Shown here: one piece after another, positions 19,418 to 27,949 of the stretch | Layout of the letters: each line of letters opens with the position of its first letter | How positions within the stretch are numbered: position 1 is the first letter of the stretch | DNA from: Bacteroidales bacterium | GTDB taxonomy: Bacteria; Bacteroidota; Bacteroidia; Bacteroidales; UBA932 | Assembly (NCBI GenBank): GCA_017630215.1 | Contig: JAGBVR010000009.1 | Coordinates: 62,001-126,000 of the forward strand | Reading direction: 5' to 3' | Length of the DNA: 64,000 bases | Notes under the pieces: model-generated | The model's database searches: none | Seen by the model: the letters and a program-made list of their open reading frames with translations, nothing else | What the model was told of the DNA's origin: nothing | Position numbers and translations under genes: made by a program

Positions 19418-20287
19418 ATGCCAAACATGGATTTTACGATTGAGGACGTAAAGAAGTCAGTATTGACAGCAATTGAGAAGAATCAACGATTTCTTTTCAA
19501 TGAACTCGAGTTGCAGATGCTTGTTGCTCGTAGATTGGAACAAGACTTTAAGGTGGATGATGGATATATAGTTCATCTTGAATATCGTTTGCCTAAAGGT
19601 TGGAATGATGATTTTGATAAGGCTTATGCTCCTTGGGGTGAAACTCCATACTTCGATATCGTTTTGGAACATAAGGTAGATAAAGAATCATCTCAGTATA
19701 TCGGTATTGAGTTGAAGTACAAACTGAAGGAAGTAAAGCTGAAGGAGGATGATAATAAGTTTAAGAGGTTTGGAGTAGCAGGCAAAAAAGGAATTAAACT
19801 TGTGTCTAATCAGGCGGCAGAGAATGAAGGAAGGTATGACTTCTGGAAGGATGTCAAAAGACTTGAACTGTTGGCTGAACATTTCAAGGATTCAGTAATA
19901 GGTGGTATTGCTATATTTTTGACAAACCAAGGTAATTACACAAATCAGCAGCCTGGTAATAAGTATAGCCCTTTCAACTTATCTGAAAAGCAGAAGGATA
20001 CGCTACTTTACTGGGATCATCAAACCCAGCCTACCTGGTGTAATAAATGGCAGAAAGGCACATGTACGTATTGTAAAAATCCATGTGGAGAAGCCCAGAA
20101 GACAGAGCCTGCCAAACGAAAGGATAAGGATTCTGTATGGGGGTCTAAATTATGCCATTATAAGCGTCCTAACTTCTCGTTTGAAAGGACTTATGGAGTG
20201 TCATGGTTAAACGGTACAGACGGATGGTCAGGTCCATTAGGACAAAAATACTATTGTTGCTATGTAACTGTCCCAGAGTGGAAATAA
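19418..20287 (+). CDS. Predicted PD-(D/E)xK nuclease-like protein
   Basis: A 289-residue protein whose N-terminal half fits the PD-(D/E)xK fold: a helix with E29/E31, then D80 in YFDIVLE, then the E98-L-K100 tripod in IGIELK, each followed by hydrophobic strands. The second half has a Cys cluster (CTYCKNPC near 210-217) that may bind zinc. No specific restriction-enzyme family is recognised. A solitary nuclease with its small upstream gene could be a defence module or a mobile-element function. The nuclease call rests on motif spacing only. Confidence 0.55.
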   Translation: MPNMDFTIEDVKKSVLTAIEKNQRFLFNELELQMLVARRLEQDFKVDDGYIVHLEYRLPKGWNDDFDKAYAPWGETPYFDIVLEHKVDKESSQYIGIELKYKLKEVKLKEDDNKFKRFGVAGKKGIKLVSNQAAENEGRYDFWKDVKRLELLAEHFKDSVIGGIAIFLTNQGNYTNQQPGNKYSPFNLSEKQKDTLLYWDHQTQPTWCNKWQKGTCTYCKNPCGEAQKTEPAKRKDKDSVWGSKLCHYKRPNFSFERTYGVSWLNGTDGWSGPLGQKYYCCYVTVPEWK

Positions 20288-20670
20288 CAATTAAAAGGCG
20301 AGTGGCTAGAATCTGATCCGATCCATTCTCCTCTCTCTAGCAGAGCATCCTTTACCTTCTCGCGGGTAATTGGCTGACGGTACAGATAGATGGTGTCTGA
20401 CATAGTCTTAGGTTTCTCCATAGTGAAGACCTTGACCTTCATCTCTGGTTTCTCACCTGACGTGTCCATACTAGCACGAAGAGAGAGAAGACCGCTGAAG
20501 TCCTCCTTGGATGTGAACACAAGGTCGGTCATCAGGCCATAGACCAGTTGCGACGCGAGGTACTGACTGTTGTAGAATGTTTCTGGGGAAATGCCGTACT
20601 TGTCCTTCAGGCCATCCCAATTGATCATGTCCAGTTTTTCCTGGACGTCCTTAGATAGTGTTGTCTCCAT
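20260..20670 (-). CDS. Primase-associated protein, probably 3'-truncated
   Basis: About 136 residues from the ATG at 20670. It overlaps the end of the primase gene by 20 bases. The N-terminal 100 residues are well formed and resemble, loosely, small domains linked to primases on Bacteroidales mobile elements. From about residue 115 the frame becomes Ser/His/Cys-rich and runs into the end of the convergent nuclease gene, overlapping it by 28 bases. This suggests that the native C terminus was lost at a junction near 20290-20330. The true parent length is unknown. Confidence 0.55.
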   Translation of the reverse strand: METTLSKDVQEKLDMINWDGLKDKYGISPETFYNSQYLASQLVYGLMTDLVFTSKEDFSGLLSLRASMDTSGEKPEMKVKVFTMEKPKTMSDTIYLYRQPITREKVKDALLERGEWIGSDSSHSPFNCYFHSGTVT

Positions 20671-21619
20671 GATTGTGTGTATTGATGGATGAATGTTCGT
20701 CTTTGCTTGACAATTCATCCGACAGCTTCTCATTGAGGTCATTGTAGTCCTCATAGAGTTTCGCCATGTCATACACACACACTTTGCCTGCATCATCAGG
20801 CACATTCTCGATTATCTTCTGGAGGGTCTTGCGCCCTGCCTCGTCGTTGTCCATGAATGCCGCTATGTTATTATGAGCGGTGATCCAAGGCAACGCCTTA
20901 TCTATGTTCGACACGCTATTCAGTATGCAGCAGTCATATTCTGGGGTATCCTGCTGTACATTGGATAGCCATGAAAGGAAGTCCATGAATCCTTCAAAGA
21001 CAAGCACTTTGCTGCCGCTTACCTGATCGGTGATGACGCCTTCAGGACTGAGGGTGGTCATCGCACTTGACGTGCACTTCTTGGTTAGGCTTGATCGGAG
21101 AACGTATCCTCCGTCATTGTTCTTGAATCCGATAGCATAGTACTGTTTGTCTGGATAGGAATCGATGTGGTAGAGGATTTCCTCACAGAATCTCTCGAGA
21201 ACCTGTCTGGTGACAGCCCTAGCTTCAGCATACTCCACGAGCTTGTGTCTGGTGAACTTATGTGATGCTGAGTCTACGATGATTCTTGCAGGCTTGACCT
21301 TCTTTATCTTCTCAACGACAGCCTTATATTCGCTTTCAGGAATCATGCTTCTAAAGCTCGAAAGCCAGTCATAGACTTCTCCTCTTGTGATTCCGGCAAT
21401 CCTGCATACGAATTCAAAGAGTCCTCCGCCTTCAGATGTTCCGAAGTCATACCACCTGTTGGTGGCGCCATCGATATGGAATGACGGAGTGGACTCGTCA
21501 CGGAACGGGGAGTAGTACATGCCTTTCTGATTGTAGAGATTTTTCCCCATATGGGCCATGATCTCGACAATAGAAATTGACTGCAACTTCTGTTTCTCCT
21601 GATCCGTGTACTTTGCCAT
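20651..21619 (-). CDS. DnaG-type primase, element type, with TOPRIM domain
   Basis: A 322-residue primase-like protein that would lay down RNA primers for DNA replication. The N terminus has the shape of a CHC2 zinc-binding domain (YSPFRDESTPSFHID then WYDFGTSEGG), but the Cys/His ligands are replaced. The TOPRIM domain follows, with the Glu of VLVFEGFMDF and the DND motif in AAFMDNDEAG. There is no helicase-binding C terminus, so it is shorter than chromosomal DnaG. This architecture is common on Bacteroidales plasmids, phages and integrative elements and is the clearest mobile-element signal in the window. Confidence 0.85.
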   Translation of the reverse strand: MAKYTDQEKQKLQSISIVEIMAHMGKNLYNQKGMYYSPFRDESTPSFHIDGATNRWYDFGTSEGGGLFEFVCRIAGITRGEVYDWLSSFRSMIPESEYKAVVEKIKKVKPARIIVDSASHKFTRHKLVEYAEARAVTRQVLERFCEEILYHIDSYPDKQYYAIGFKNNDGGYVLRSSLTKKCTSSAMTTLSPEGVITDQVSGSKVLVFEGFMDFLSWLSNVQQDTPEYDCCILNSVSNIDKALPWITAHNNIAAFMDNDEAGRKTLQKIIENVPDDAGKVCVYDMAKLYEDYNDLNEKLSDELSSKDEHSSINTHNHGDNTI

Positions 21620-21734
21620 GCGACAAATTTAATAGTAAAAAATAACTAATGCAATGTATAATGAAAATATTTCTTATTATCTTTGACGAGTCCTCATTGT
21701 AGGACGGTAATGATGATGTGTAAATATTTCAGAG

Positions 21735-21765
21735 CAAAGTTAAAAGTTTCTGCCCCATAAGCAAA
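21735..21765 (-). promoter_or_regulatory. Canonical Bacteroidota promoter of the primase gene
   Basis: On the minus strand, TTTG (21765-21762), 19 bases, then TAACTTTG (21742-21735). Both boxes are exact and the spacing is canonical. The leader to the primase ATG is about 115 bases. Confidence 0.75.
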
Positions 21766-21803
21766 TACTTTTTGCGTGTTGTTCTGTACAAGATGAATTA
21801 GAT

Positions 21804-22310
21804 ATGCCTAGACGCATAAGCAAGGATGATCTTCAGGATGTAACAAAGAACCAGGTCAGCAACCTTAAGTTCCTGGATAAGTTCATTAAGACCATGAAGT
21901 GGACAAAGCCTCAGTTTGCTGAAAAGATAGGAATGACTAAGGCTAATGTATACCACTGGTTTAAGGTGGATGATATCCAGTTGACAACGCTCAATAACGC
22001 ATTTGAGAGGATTGGATATGAGGTCATATTCAGTATGGATATGCCTAGGAAGAGGGGAGATGAGATTATAAGCATTGAGATTGATAATAAGGATCAGAAG
22101 CAGGATGCTCCTAAGAAAAGTCTGGATTTTCTCAGAAGGGCGCTATATGATAATGATATCGATCAGAATGCACTGGCGAAGAAGCTGAAGATTGATGTTG
22201 AGACTATAGATTACTGGTTCAGACATGACAAGTGCTATGTGTCATACTTCTTCAGTATTGCCAAGTATACAGGTATGAAGTTGAAGATTGATATCAAGCC
22301 AAGGAGATAA
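21804..22310 (+). CDS. Double helix-turn-helix DNA-binding protein
   Basis: A 168-residue protein with two HTH segments of similar form: residues about 30-62 (MKWTKPQFAEKIGMTKANVYHWF) give one HTH written here in fewer letters as PQFAEKIGMTKANVYHWF, and residues about 120-150 (QNALAKKLKIDVETIDYWF) give the second. Each is followed by a strand with a Lys-rich end, so it looks like an internal duplication. It is divergent from the primase gene and shares the 184-base intergenic region, so it may regulate it. No ligand domain is visible. Confidence 0.7.
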   Translation: MPRRISKDDLQDVTKNQVSNLKFLDKFIKTMKWTKPQFAEKIGMTKANVYHWFKVDDIQLTTLNNAFERIGYEVIFSMDMPRKRGDEIISIEIDNKDQKQDAPKKSLDFLRRALYDNDIDQNALAKKLKIDVETIDYWFRHDKCYVSYFFSIAKYTGMKLKIDIKPRR

Positions 22311-22341
22311 AATTTTTACAAACTCATAAAACGTTAAAGCA

Positions 22342-22512
22342 ATGAAAGAATTAGTTGAAAAGATCAACGCAGCTTTGGCCGTGTTTGCAGAGAACGTTGA
22401 CAAGCAGCTCGCGGGAAACAAGGCTGCTGGTGCACGTGCACGTAAGGCTTCTCTTGAGATTGAGAAGGCTCTCAAGGAGTTCCGCAAGGTATCTGTAGAG
22501 GCTGGCAAGTAA
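22342..22512 (+). CDS. Histone H1-like protein, Hc1 type
   Basis: A 56-residue basic protein (MKELVEKINAALAVFAE at the start, then AAGARARKASLEIEKALKEF). It matches the short Hc1-like proteins widespread in Bacteroidota, which are thought to bind and compact DNA. It lies 31 bases after the two-HTH gene and ends before a terminator at 22526-22554. Confidence 0.85.
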   Translation: MKELVEKINAALAVFAENVDKQLAGNKAAGARARKASLEIEKALKEFRKVSVEAGK

Positions 22513-22525
22513 TCTACTACATGGT

Positions 22526-22560
22526 AAGGGGTGGGCACTATCTGCTCACCCCTTATTGGC
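22526..22560. terminator. Hairpin terminator between convergent genes
   Basis: Arms AAGGGGTGGGCA (22526-22537) and TGCTCACCCCTT (22543-22554), 12 bp with one mismatch and a 5-base loop, between the Hc1 gene and the end of the Schlafen-WYL gene. T-runs are short. Confidence 0.65.
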
Positions 22561-22571
22561 TCTTACTTTCT

Positions 22572-25406
22572 CTAAATGATGTAATCTTTGCAATACTTTC
22601 TGGCGTATTCCTTAAGTCCTTCTGCTTCGATAATCTGAATCTCTCCAGCCATTCCCATATAGAAGCGTCCAATACCTTCCATTCTATATACCTGCGTGTC
22701 AAGCATCCAGATGTCATCATTGTCAGTAGGTATCAGGTCTTTCTCAGCTTCAGGATATTCCTCTACTAGGACATTCTTTGCTCTAAGTGAGAGTTGGAGT
22801 TTCACGCTTGTTGGAGTCTCTCCTGTCATACGGAAGATATCCATCTTGCCCTGACGATGATGTGTCTCATACTCCCATCTTTCAGCCTTTATCTCTACAT
22901 TGGAGATTCTATCTACCTTGAATACCTTGTTGGCTTTAGTTGCTACCTCATAGCACCACACTGTCTTTTGACCTGCTGCGAAGGCGAATGGTTCTACGAT
23001 TCTGTCCTTGATTTCTCCGCTACTTGATGAGCTATATCCGTGGAGAACCACCTGACGCTTGCTCTCGATTGCATCCATCAGTGCTGCTACGTTTGCTGCA
23101 TCTTCCTTCTTTGAAAGTATCCTCTGGGCCATCAGCTGACGTCTCATGGATTCAGACATTCGGATGGTCTCGCTATTGATTCTGATGAAAGCCTCGCCAT
23201 CGACCTTGACTATATCGTATTCAAATGGGGCTACCGTGATAGCAATCACCTGACCATCATACATCGGATTGATTCTGATATTTGTCATCATGCTGATGTC
23301 AAAGTACTTCTTCGCTTCATCGGTGATGTATCTTACGTAGCCGTCGATTCCCTTGTAGTTACCGTAGGCCGTTCTCTCCATGTACTTGATGTCCTCCTGG
23401 ACTCCCTTGATATATCCGAGGTCGTCAACTCCAAGATAAAGTGTGCCACCGACTCTGGTATTGAGGAAGGCGCACACTCCGCGAAGGATAGTGAGCTTCT
23501 GATTCTGCTCCTTGGCATTTGCAGGAGCATGGAAGAATGATGTCTTGAACTCCTGGCGGTCATTCTCGATACCGAGGTAAGTACCATTCTCTTCCTCAAG
23601 ATCAGTCTCTCCTTCAGCCTCGATGGCAAGACACTTGATGATCTCTCGCTTGATGACGTTCTGCATTGACTTGCTGATGACATGGTCAATGCGATTACAT
23701 GACTGCACCAGGATGGCTATCTTATGGATGAGCTCATCTGTGTCGGAATCGATGATGTCAGACAGAACTTCATTCTTGTCATCGTTACCATATGCGCTTA
23801 GAACTTCCACAACACGTTTTCTACGTGTAACACTTTCAGGTTCTGACTCGCACTCAAATCCCAAAGGGCGGAGCTTATCATAATCACCCTTGGCAAAGAG
23901 AACCAAGGCTTCCATATAGTCGGAGAGGAAACTGATGTATTTGGCATCGGCCTGGTTCTTTGTTATCTCAGCCAAAATTCTCATTGTACACAATATGCGG
24001 TATCTGTCAGAAGGACGAGGGAGGTTCTTCTGATAACCGATAAGGATGCGCGAGAGAAGCCTAAGAGTCTCAAGTGACAGACTCTGCTCCTCGACCTCTT
24101 CCTCTGGAACAAAGCAGAAGCATGAGACACACTCCTTCTTCGCTTCATTTACATTGAACTCATCGTCACTAAGTCCGAGAATCTCAGACATGACTACACC
24201 GAAATACTGGCCTTCGCCATAGGTCGTGATCCTAGCCTGGACGTAGTCACCTACCTTGTAGTCTCCATTGATGTATGCCTGAACAGCATAACCTCTATCT
24301 GTCCACATGTAAGCTTTAAACTTACCAGACTTGTCCTTAGAAACAGTATTTATGTATGCCGTAATCGCTGACGTGTCCTGGGCTCTCTCATTGACTATGT
24401 ATTCCTTGAACTCATCCTCGATGTCAAAGATTCCCTTGTCGACATTGGTGATTTTCAGGTTGAACTGGTCTCCTACATTCAGGTATGCATAGAAATCAAG
24501 CATTGAGTAATTGACATACTGAAGTGACGGGCTCTTGAGATAACCTTCAACGACCTCATAATCCTTTGCTACTGTCTTGACCCAGATTTTGCCTTCATTG
24601 TCCTTTCCTGTGACTCTTACCTCAGCTATATCTCCGTTCTCATAATGCTTTGAATATTTTCTTACCTTGACAGTCGGCTCCTTTAGCTCTCTAATGAAGT
24701 CATTAGTGAACTCAGCCATTGCCTGAAGGTTGTCAAGTTCAGACTTCTTAACTTTAGCATTCTTCTTTGACAAGATTTGCAACTGGCCATCAAGGAGTTC
24801 TATAGCAGGCTGAAGCATTGATCTGGTCGGATCATCCTTAGGTAATGAAGATATAGCCAGCTCTCCCTTCTTAAGTAGAACGCTTCCCTTGCCTTCATAC
24901 CAGAAATCATCAGCAAGGCCTGCTGATTTCTCAGTTGTATTCGCAATCTTATACGCAAGAATCTGTGGATTGAAGTTCAGGATGTCATCCCAAGAGAATG
25001 GCAGCTTACCATTAACGCATCCGAGGAGATTTGCAATTGAGAACTCAGCGAGTTGCTGCTCATGCTGATGGGAAAGCAGAAGAAGGCTCTGAAGCATCAG
25101 AGAGTAGGCGTTTCGTCTGAGTTCGGTATTCTCGGGGAATATAAGGACATATAGCGCGCTCATGCGGCAGACAAGCGCCAGCTCCTCATCCTTGCACATG
25201 TTCTCTTGAAGAGGTGCTGATGTGATGCTTTCAATAAGAGACTTGACCCTGTCTTCAAGGAGATTTACCGTTGTATTGTAGAAACTGTCCTGAAGTGCGG
25301 GGTTCTTAACTCTTTTGTGGAGATACGAAAGTACTCCTTCAAAGTTCTCATCGATATACTCTTTCTTGATGTCAAGCCACAAGGGCATTGCTGAAGTCTC
25401 TGCCAT
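22572..25406 (-). CDS. Schlafen AlbA_2 plus WYL fusion protein with OB-like middle
   Basis: A 944-residue multidomain protein. The first 240 residues are helical. Residues about 250-420 hold two Gly/Val-rich beta segments that look like OB or S1 folds. An AlbA_2 (Schlafen-type) domain starts near 610 with the motif EFKTSFFHAPA and the block CAFLNTRVGGTLYLGVDD. A WYL-type domain, the ligand or nucleic-acid sensing fold of defence regulators, follows from about 790. This combination in one long chain is unusual and suggests sensing of RNA or nucleotides. A clear -33/-7 promoter lies upstream (25444-25474). No nuclease motif was identified. Confidence 0.8.
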   Translation of the reverse strand: MAETSAMPLWLDIKKEYIDENFEGVLSYLHKRVKNPALQDSFYNTTVNLLEDRVKSLIESITSAPLQENMCKDEELALVCRMSALYVLIFPENTELRRNAYSLMLQSLLLLSHQHEQQLAEFSIANLLGCVNGKLPFSWDDILNFNPQILAYKIANTTEKSAGLADDFWYEGKGSVLLKKGELAISSLPKDDPTRSMLQPAIELLDGQLQILSKKNAKVKKSELDNLQAMAEFTNDFIRELKEPTVKVRKYSKHYENGDIAEVRVTGKDNEGKIWVKTVAKDYEVVEGYLKSPSLQYVNYSMLDFYAYLNVGDQFNLKITNVDKGIFDIEDEFKEYIVNERAQDTSAITAYINTVSKDKSGKFKAYMWTDRGYAVQAYINGDYKVGDYVQARITTYGEGQYFGVVMSEILGLSDDEFNVNEAKKECVSCFCFVPEEEVEEQSLSLETLRLLSRILIGYQKNLPRPSDRYRILCTMRILAEITKNQADAKYISFLSDYMEALVLFAKGDYDKLRPLGFECESEPESVTRRKRVVEVLSAYGNDDKNEVLSDIIDSDTDELIHKIAILVQSCNRIDHVISKSMQNVIKREIIKCLAIEAEGETDLEEENGTYLGIENDRQEFKTSFFHAPANAKEQNQKLTILRGVCAFLNTRVGGTLYLGVDDLGYIKGVQEDIKYMERTAYGNYKGIDGYVRYITDEAKKYFDISMMTNIRINPMYDGQVIAITVAPFEYDIVKVDGEAFIRINSETIRMSESMRRQLMAQRILSKKEDAANVAALMDAIESKRQVVLHGYSSSSSGEIKDRIVEPFAFAAGQKTVWCYEVATKANKVFKVDRISNVEIKAERWEYETHHRQGKMDIFRMTGETPTSVKLQLSLRAKNVLVEEYPEAEKDLIPTDNDDIWMLDTQVYRMEGIGRFYMGMAGEIQIIEAEGLKEYARKYCKDYII

Positions 25407-25443
25407 AATACGTCTTTTTGAGGTATATACCTAGATAACCTAA

Positions 25444-25474
25444 CAAAGTTACTTCTATTATGGCGCTTTTGCAA
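25444..25474 (-). promoter_or_regulatory. Canonical promoter of the Schlafen-WYL gene
   Basis: Minus strand TTGC (25474-25471), 19 bases, TAACTTTG (25451-25444), then the ATG at 25406. It shows the standard 19-base spacing, in contrast to the six TTTGGCA promoters. Confidence 0.7.
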
Positions 25475-25493
25475 GATAATTTAAGAGCAAGAA

Positions 25494-25513
25494 GAGCGGC
25501 CGTCTGGCCGCCC
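25494..25513 (-). terminator. GC-rich hairpin after the DUF262 gene
   Basis: GCGGCC (25496-25501), loop GTCT, GGCCGC (25506-25511), with extra pairs outside. It lies 24 bases after the DUF262 stop on the minus strand. The T-tract is weak. Confidence 0.5.
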
Positions 25514-25536
25514 TTCATTTGGAGCGATCTTTCTCC

Positions 25537-27360
25537 CTATATAAGCCCTTTCTCCTTCAGCATCTTTATCATGGCCAGCTCCTCTTCGGTCGGTACTGGT
25601 TTATCGGATTCCAGAATGTTGGCCGGTTCGTATCCTTCAACCCATTTCTTGAAAAGGTCTTTTATAGTCTTACAGATCCTTTCGTCATTGGTGTCGACAT
25701 TGTCCATATTCCAATCTTCCAGCGAACTCTGTCCTAACTTCTTGCTGATAGCGATCTGGGACTCCTTGTATTTCTCCTTCTTCTTGAAGAAATAGTTATT
25801 GCTTGCAGATATGTTAAGCTTCTTCTCGAGTGGCAGCTTATTTCCGATATGATGAAGCTTGTCACTGATTTCTTCATCTCCGAGAGTATAATACTTTGTG
25901 TCCCAGGTTTGCGGAAATATATGCTCGATCTCCCAATATGGCGGAAGAAGTCCTTCCTGATCTTCGCATGAATATGCCCATAACTTCATAACCATTCGTT
26001 CAATCCTTGCATGTGGCCTGATGATCAGGTTATCTGTCCTGACGCTTTCCGCCTGCTGGGCATACTCATCATCCAGATTCTTCTCGTCAAATCCTGCTGC
26101 AAATTCAGGATGGCACGAATTGATGATTTGCACATTAAGTTTGAGGATGTCGCCTTTTACTGCACTTACTGTAGGCCTTTCCATAAATCTGGTAATGAGC
26201 ATGACCAAGAACTTGCGGAGGAATTTCAAGAACAAGGTTTCGAACTCCTCCGTATCCTTATATCTCATGTAATATATTGAAACCGGATATTTCCAGAACT
26301 CATTGGTATACGAAGACAGACAGTCCAGAATCTTTCTGATGTCCATGTTCTTGCTCCATGGTTCATCCTCTATGATCGCTCTACCTTTTACGACCTTCCA
26401 TAGATGTAGGCTTTCGGCTAATTCGTCTATCACATCCACAGTGAGACGATTCTTGTTCTTCTCAAGGAAATATTTCCTCACACCAGGTGTGGTGGTCTTC
26501 TCGTCACCCTCTTTTGCACGAATGTAGAACATGTGGTAATAGAACAGTGACTGTATGCTCTCACTGACATCTGCAGCGTCCGATTCCAGCTCCTTCCACT
26601 TGCGTATGAAGTCGCTCTTCCCCTCATCATCAAGCCTCTTGTAGAGATATGACTTGAATATGTCAGCATCAGACAGTGGCAGACCTCTATTGTTAAGAGT
26701 GTTGAAGATAGTCAGGGCCGTTTCTTGATCATCAGCATCAATAGGCAGCAGAATCGTATGATTCAAGACTGCATTGATGAAGTGATAAATCTGGTTCGGG
26801 CTATGCTTGGCCTTGATTTCATATAATTCTGCAAACTTGTTGTAGTTGCGGGAATAGTTGTCAGTGGCATTGGGCAACGTCTCACCTCTTTCCAGAATCC
26901 TCCGGAGGATCTCATTGCCGGAATCGGATACCACGTCAGATGTCAAAAGCATCTGCCCTCTATCCTCAAGACCGGTCATCTCATTCTCTTTCCATAATGC
27001 CGGCTTTATCTTACTGATGAAGTTTGTTACTTCCGCAGTCTTGTTCTCTTCGCTTTCAAGATTCTTGAAGATTGCCCTCAGCAAAAGAAATAGTGATGTT
27101 AGTCTCTGCTGACCATCGATAATCTGACTGACTTCGTTCTCCTTGTAGGAGACGATGCTGCCTAAAAAATAGCTCCTGGCACCTCCTTCTTGAGTCCGGT
27201 CTATAGAAAACTCCCAAAGGTCGTCAAACAAAGTTATGACCTCGTCATCACCCCATGAGTACGGACGCTGATATTCTGGAATAAGGAATGGGACCTCCTG
27301 TCCAGTTTTCAACAATTCAAGAACACTTAGCTTGTTTACTCTGATATTTGCTGCTGCCAT
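25537..27360 (-). CDS. DUF262/DUF1524 protein, GmrSD-like type IV restriction enzyme
   Basis: A 607-residue single-chain protein. The ParB-like DUF262 domain has the nucleotide-hydrolysis motif DGQQR near residue 81, preceded by the family LGSIV strand. The DUF1524 HNH-type nuclease domain has EHIFPQ near 479 and the downstream HHIGNKLPL and N residues. GmrSD and related proteins cut DNA with modified bases, such as glucosylated phage DNA, using nucleotide hydrolysis. The order and both active sites are intact. It stands alone with a -7 box TATCTTTG (27398-27391), so it probably works as an independent anti-phage gene. Confidence 0.88.
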   Translation of the reverse strand: MAAANIRVNKLSVLELLKTGQEVPFLIPEYQRPYSWGDDEVITLFDDLWEFSIDRTQEGGARSYFLGSIVSYKENEVSQIIDGQQRLTSLFLLLRAIFKNLESEENKTAEVTNFISKIKPALWKENEMTGLEDRGQMLLTSDVVSDSGNEILRRILERGETLPNATDNYSRNYNKFAELYEIKAKHSPNQIYHFINAVLNHTILLPIDADDQETALTIFNTLNNRGLPLSDADIFKSYLYKRLDDEGKSDFIRKWKELESDAADVSESIQSLFYYHMFYIRAKEGDEKTTTPGVRKYFLEKNKNRLTVDVIDELAESLHLWKVVKGRAIIEDEPWSKNMDIRKILDCLSSYTNEFWKYPVSIYYMRYKDTEEFETLFLKFLRKFLVMLITRFMERPTVSAVKGDILKLNVQIINSCHPEFAAGFDEKNLDDEYAQQAESVRTDNLIIRPHARIERMVMKLWAYSCEDQEGLLPPYWEIEHIFPQTWDTKYYTLGDEEISDKLHHIGNKLPLEKKLNISASNNYFFKKKEKYKESQIAISKKLGQSSLEDWNMDNVDTNDERICKTIKDLFKKWVEGYEPANILESDKPVPTEEELAMIKMLKEKGLI

Positions 27361-27390
27361 ATGAAGTTTCTGTTATCAATCTGTTTGTTG

Positions 27391-27398
27391 CAAAGATA
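27391..27398 (-). promoter_or_regulatory. -7 box of the DUF262 gene
   Basis: TATCTTTG on the minus strand, an exact TAnnTTTG match, 30 bases before the ATG. No -33 box is evident at 14 or 19 bases. Confidence 0.45.
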
Positions 27399-27406
27399 AG
27401 CATTTC

Positions 27407-27946
27407 TTACAGAATTTCCCTTGCAATCCATGCACACGCTTCTGCGTCAGCGAGAGCATGGTGATGATTCATAAGATCGTATCCGCAGGCGGCTGCGACA
27501 GTCTGCAGCTGGTGATTCTCCAAAGAGCCACTGAAATGACTTCTTGAGGCTGCCAGCGTGTCGTGGAAGACGAACTCCGGATAATCCATCCTGTAGCATC
27601 TGAATACTTCACGGAGACAGCGGCTGTCGAAGCCTGCGTTATGTGCCACAAACGGAACTGCATCGGGATCATCGGATGTGTCCTCTGACTGGATCTGGAT
27701 TCCGTCAAGAAGCTCGGCAATCATCCTTTCCCACACATATGGAAATACCTCAGCACAATCGGTGTCTTCGTGGCCCAGTCCGTGCACCTGTTGGCAGAAC
27801 CACTTGTAATAATCCGGTTCTGGTCTTATCAGGCTGTAGAAAATATTGACTATCTCACCGTCCCTGACCAAGACCGCTCCTATGCTGCATACGCTCGAGG
27901 GACACTCGTTTGCTGTCTCAAAATCTATTGCTATAAAATCCTTCAT
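27407..27946 (-). CDS. DEDDh 3'-5' exonuclease (DnaQ-like)
   Basis: A 179-residue exonuclease of the DnaQ/epsilon group. ExoI motif IDFETA gives D8 and E10, ExoII is FVAHNAGFD, and ExoIII is HHALADAEA with the catalytic His and Asp. All four acidic residues and the His are present. It is too short for a polymerase and carries no BRCT or other tail, so it is a free-standing exonuclease. The start is 3 bases after the WYL regulator stop, so the two are one operon and the exonuclease is likely the effector or processing partner. Confidence 0.9.
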   Translation of the reverse strand: MKDFIAIDFETANECPSSVCSIGAVLVRDGEIVNIFYSLIRPEPDYYKWFCQQVHGLGHEDTDCAEVFPYVWERMIAELLDGIQIQSEDTSDDPDAVPFVAHNAGFDSRCLREVFRCYRMDYPEFVFHDTLAASRSHFSGSLENHQLQTVAAACGYDLMNHHHALADAEACAWIAREIL

Positions 27947-27949
27947 AAG

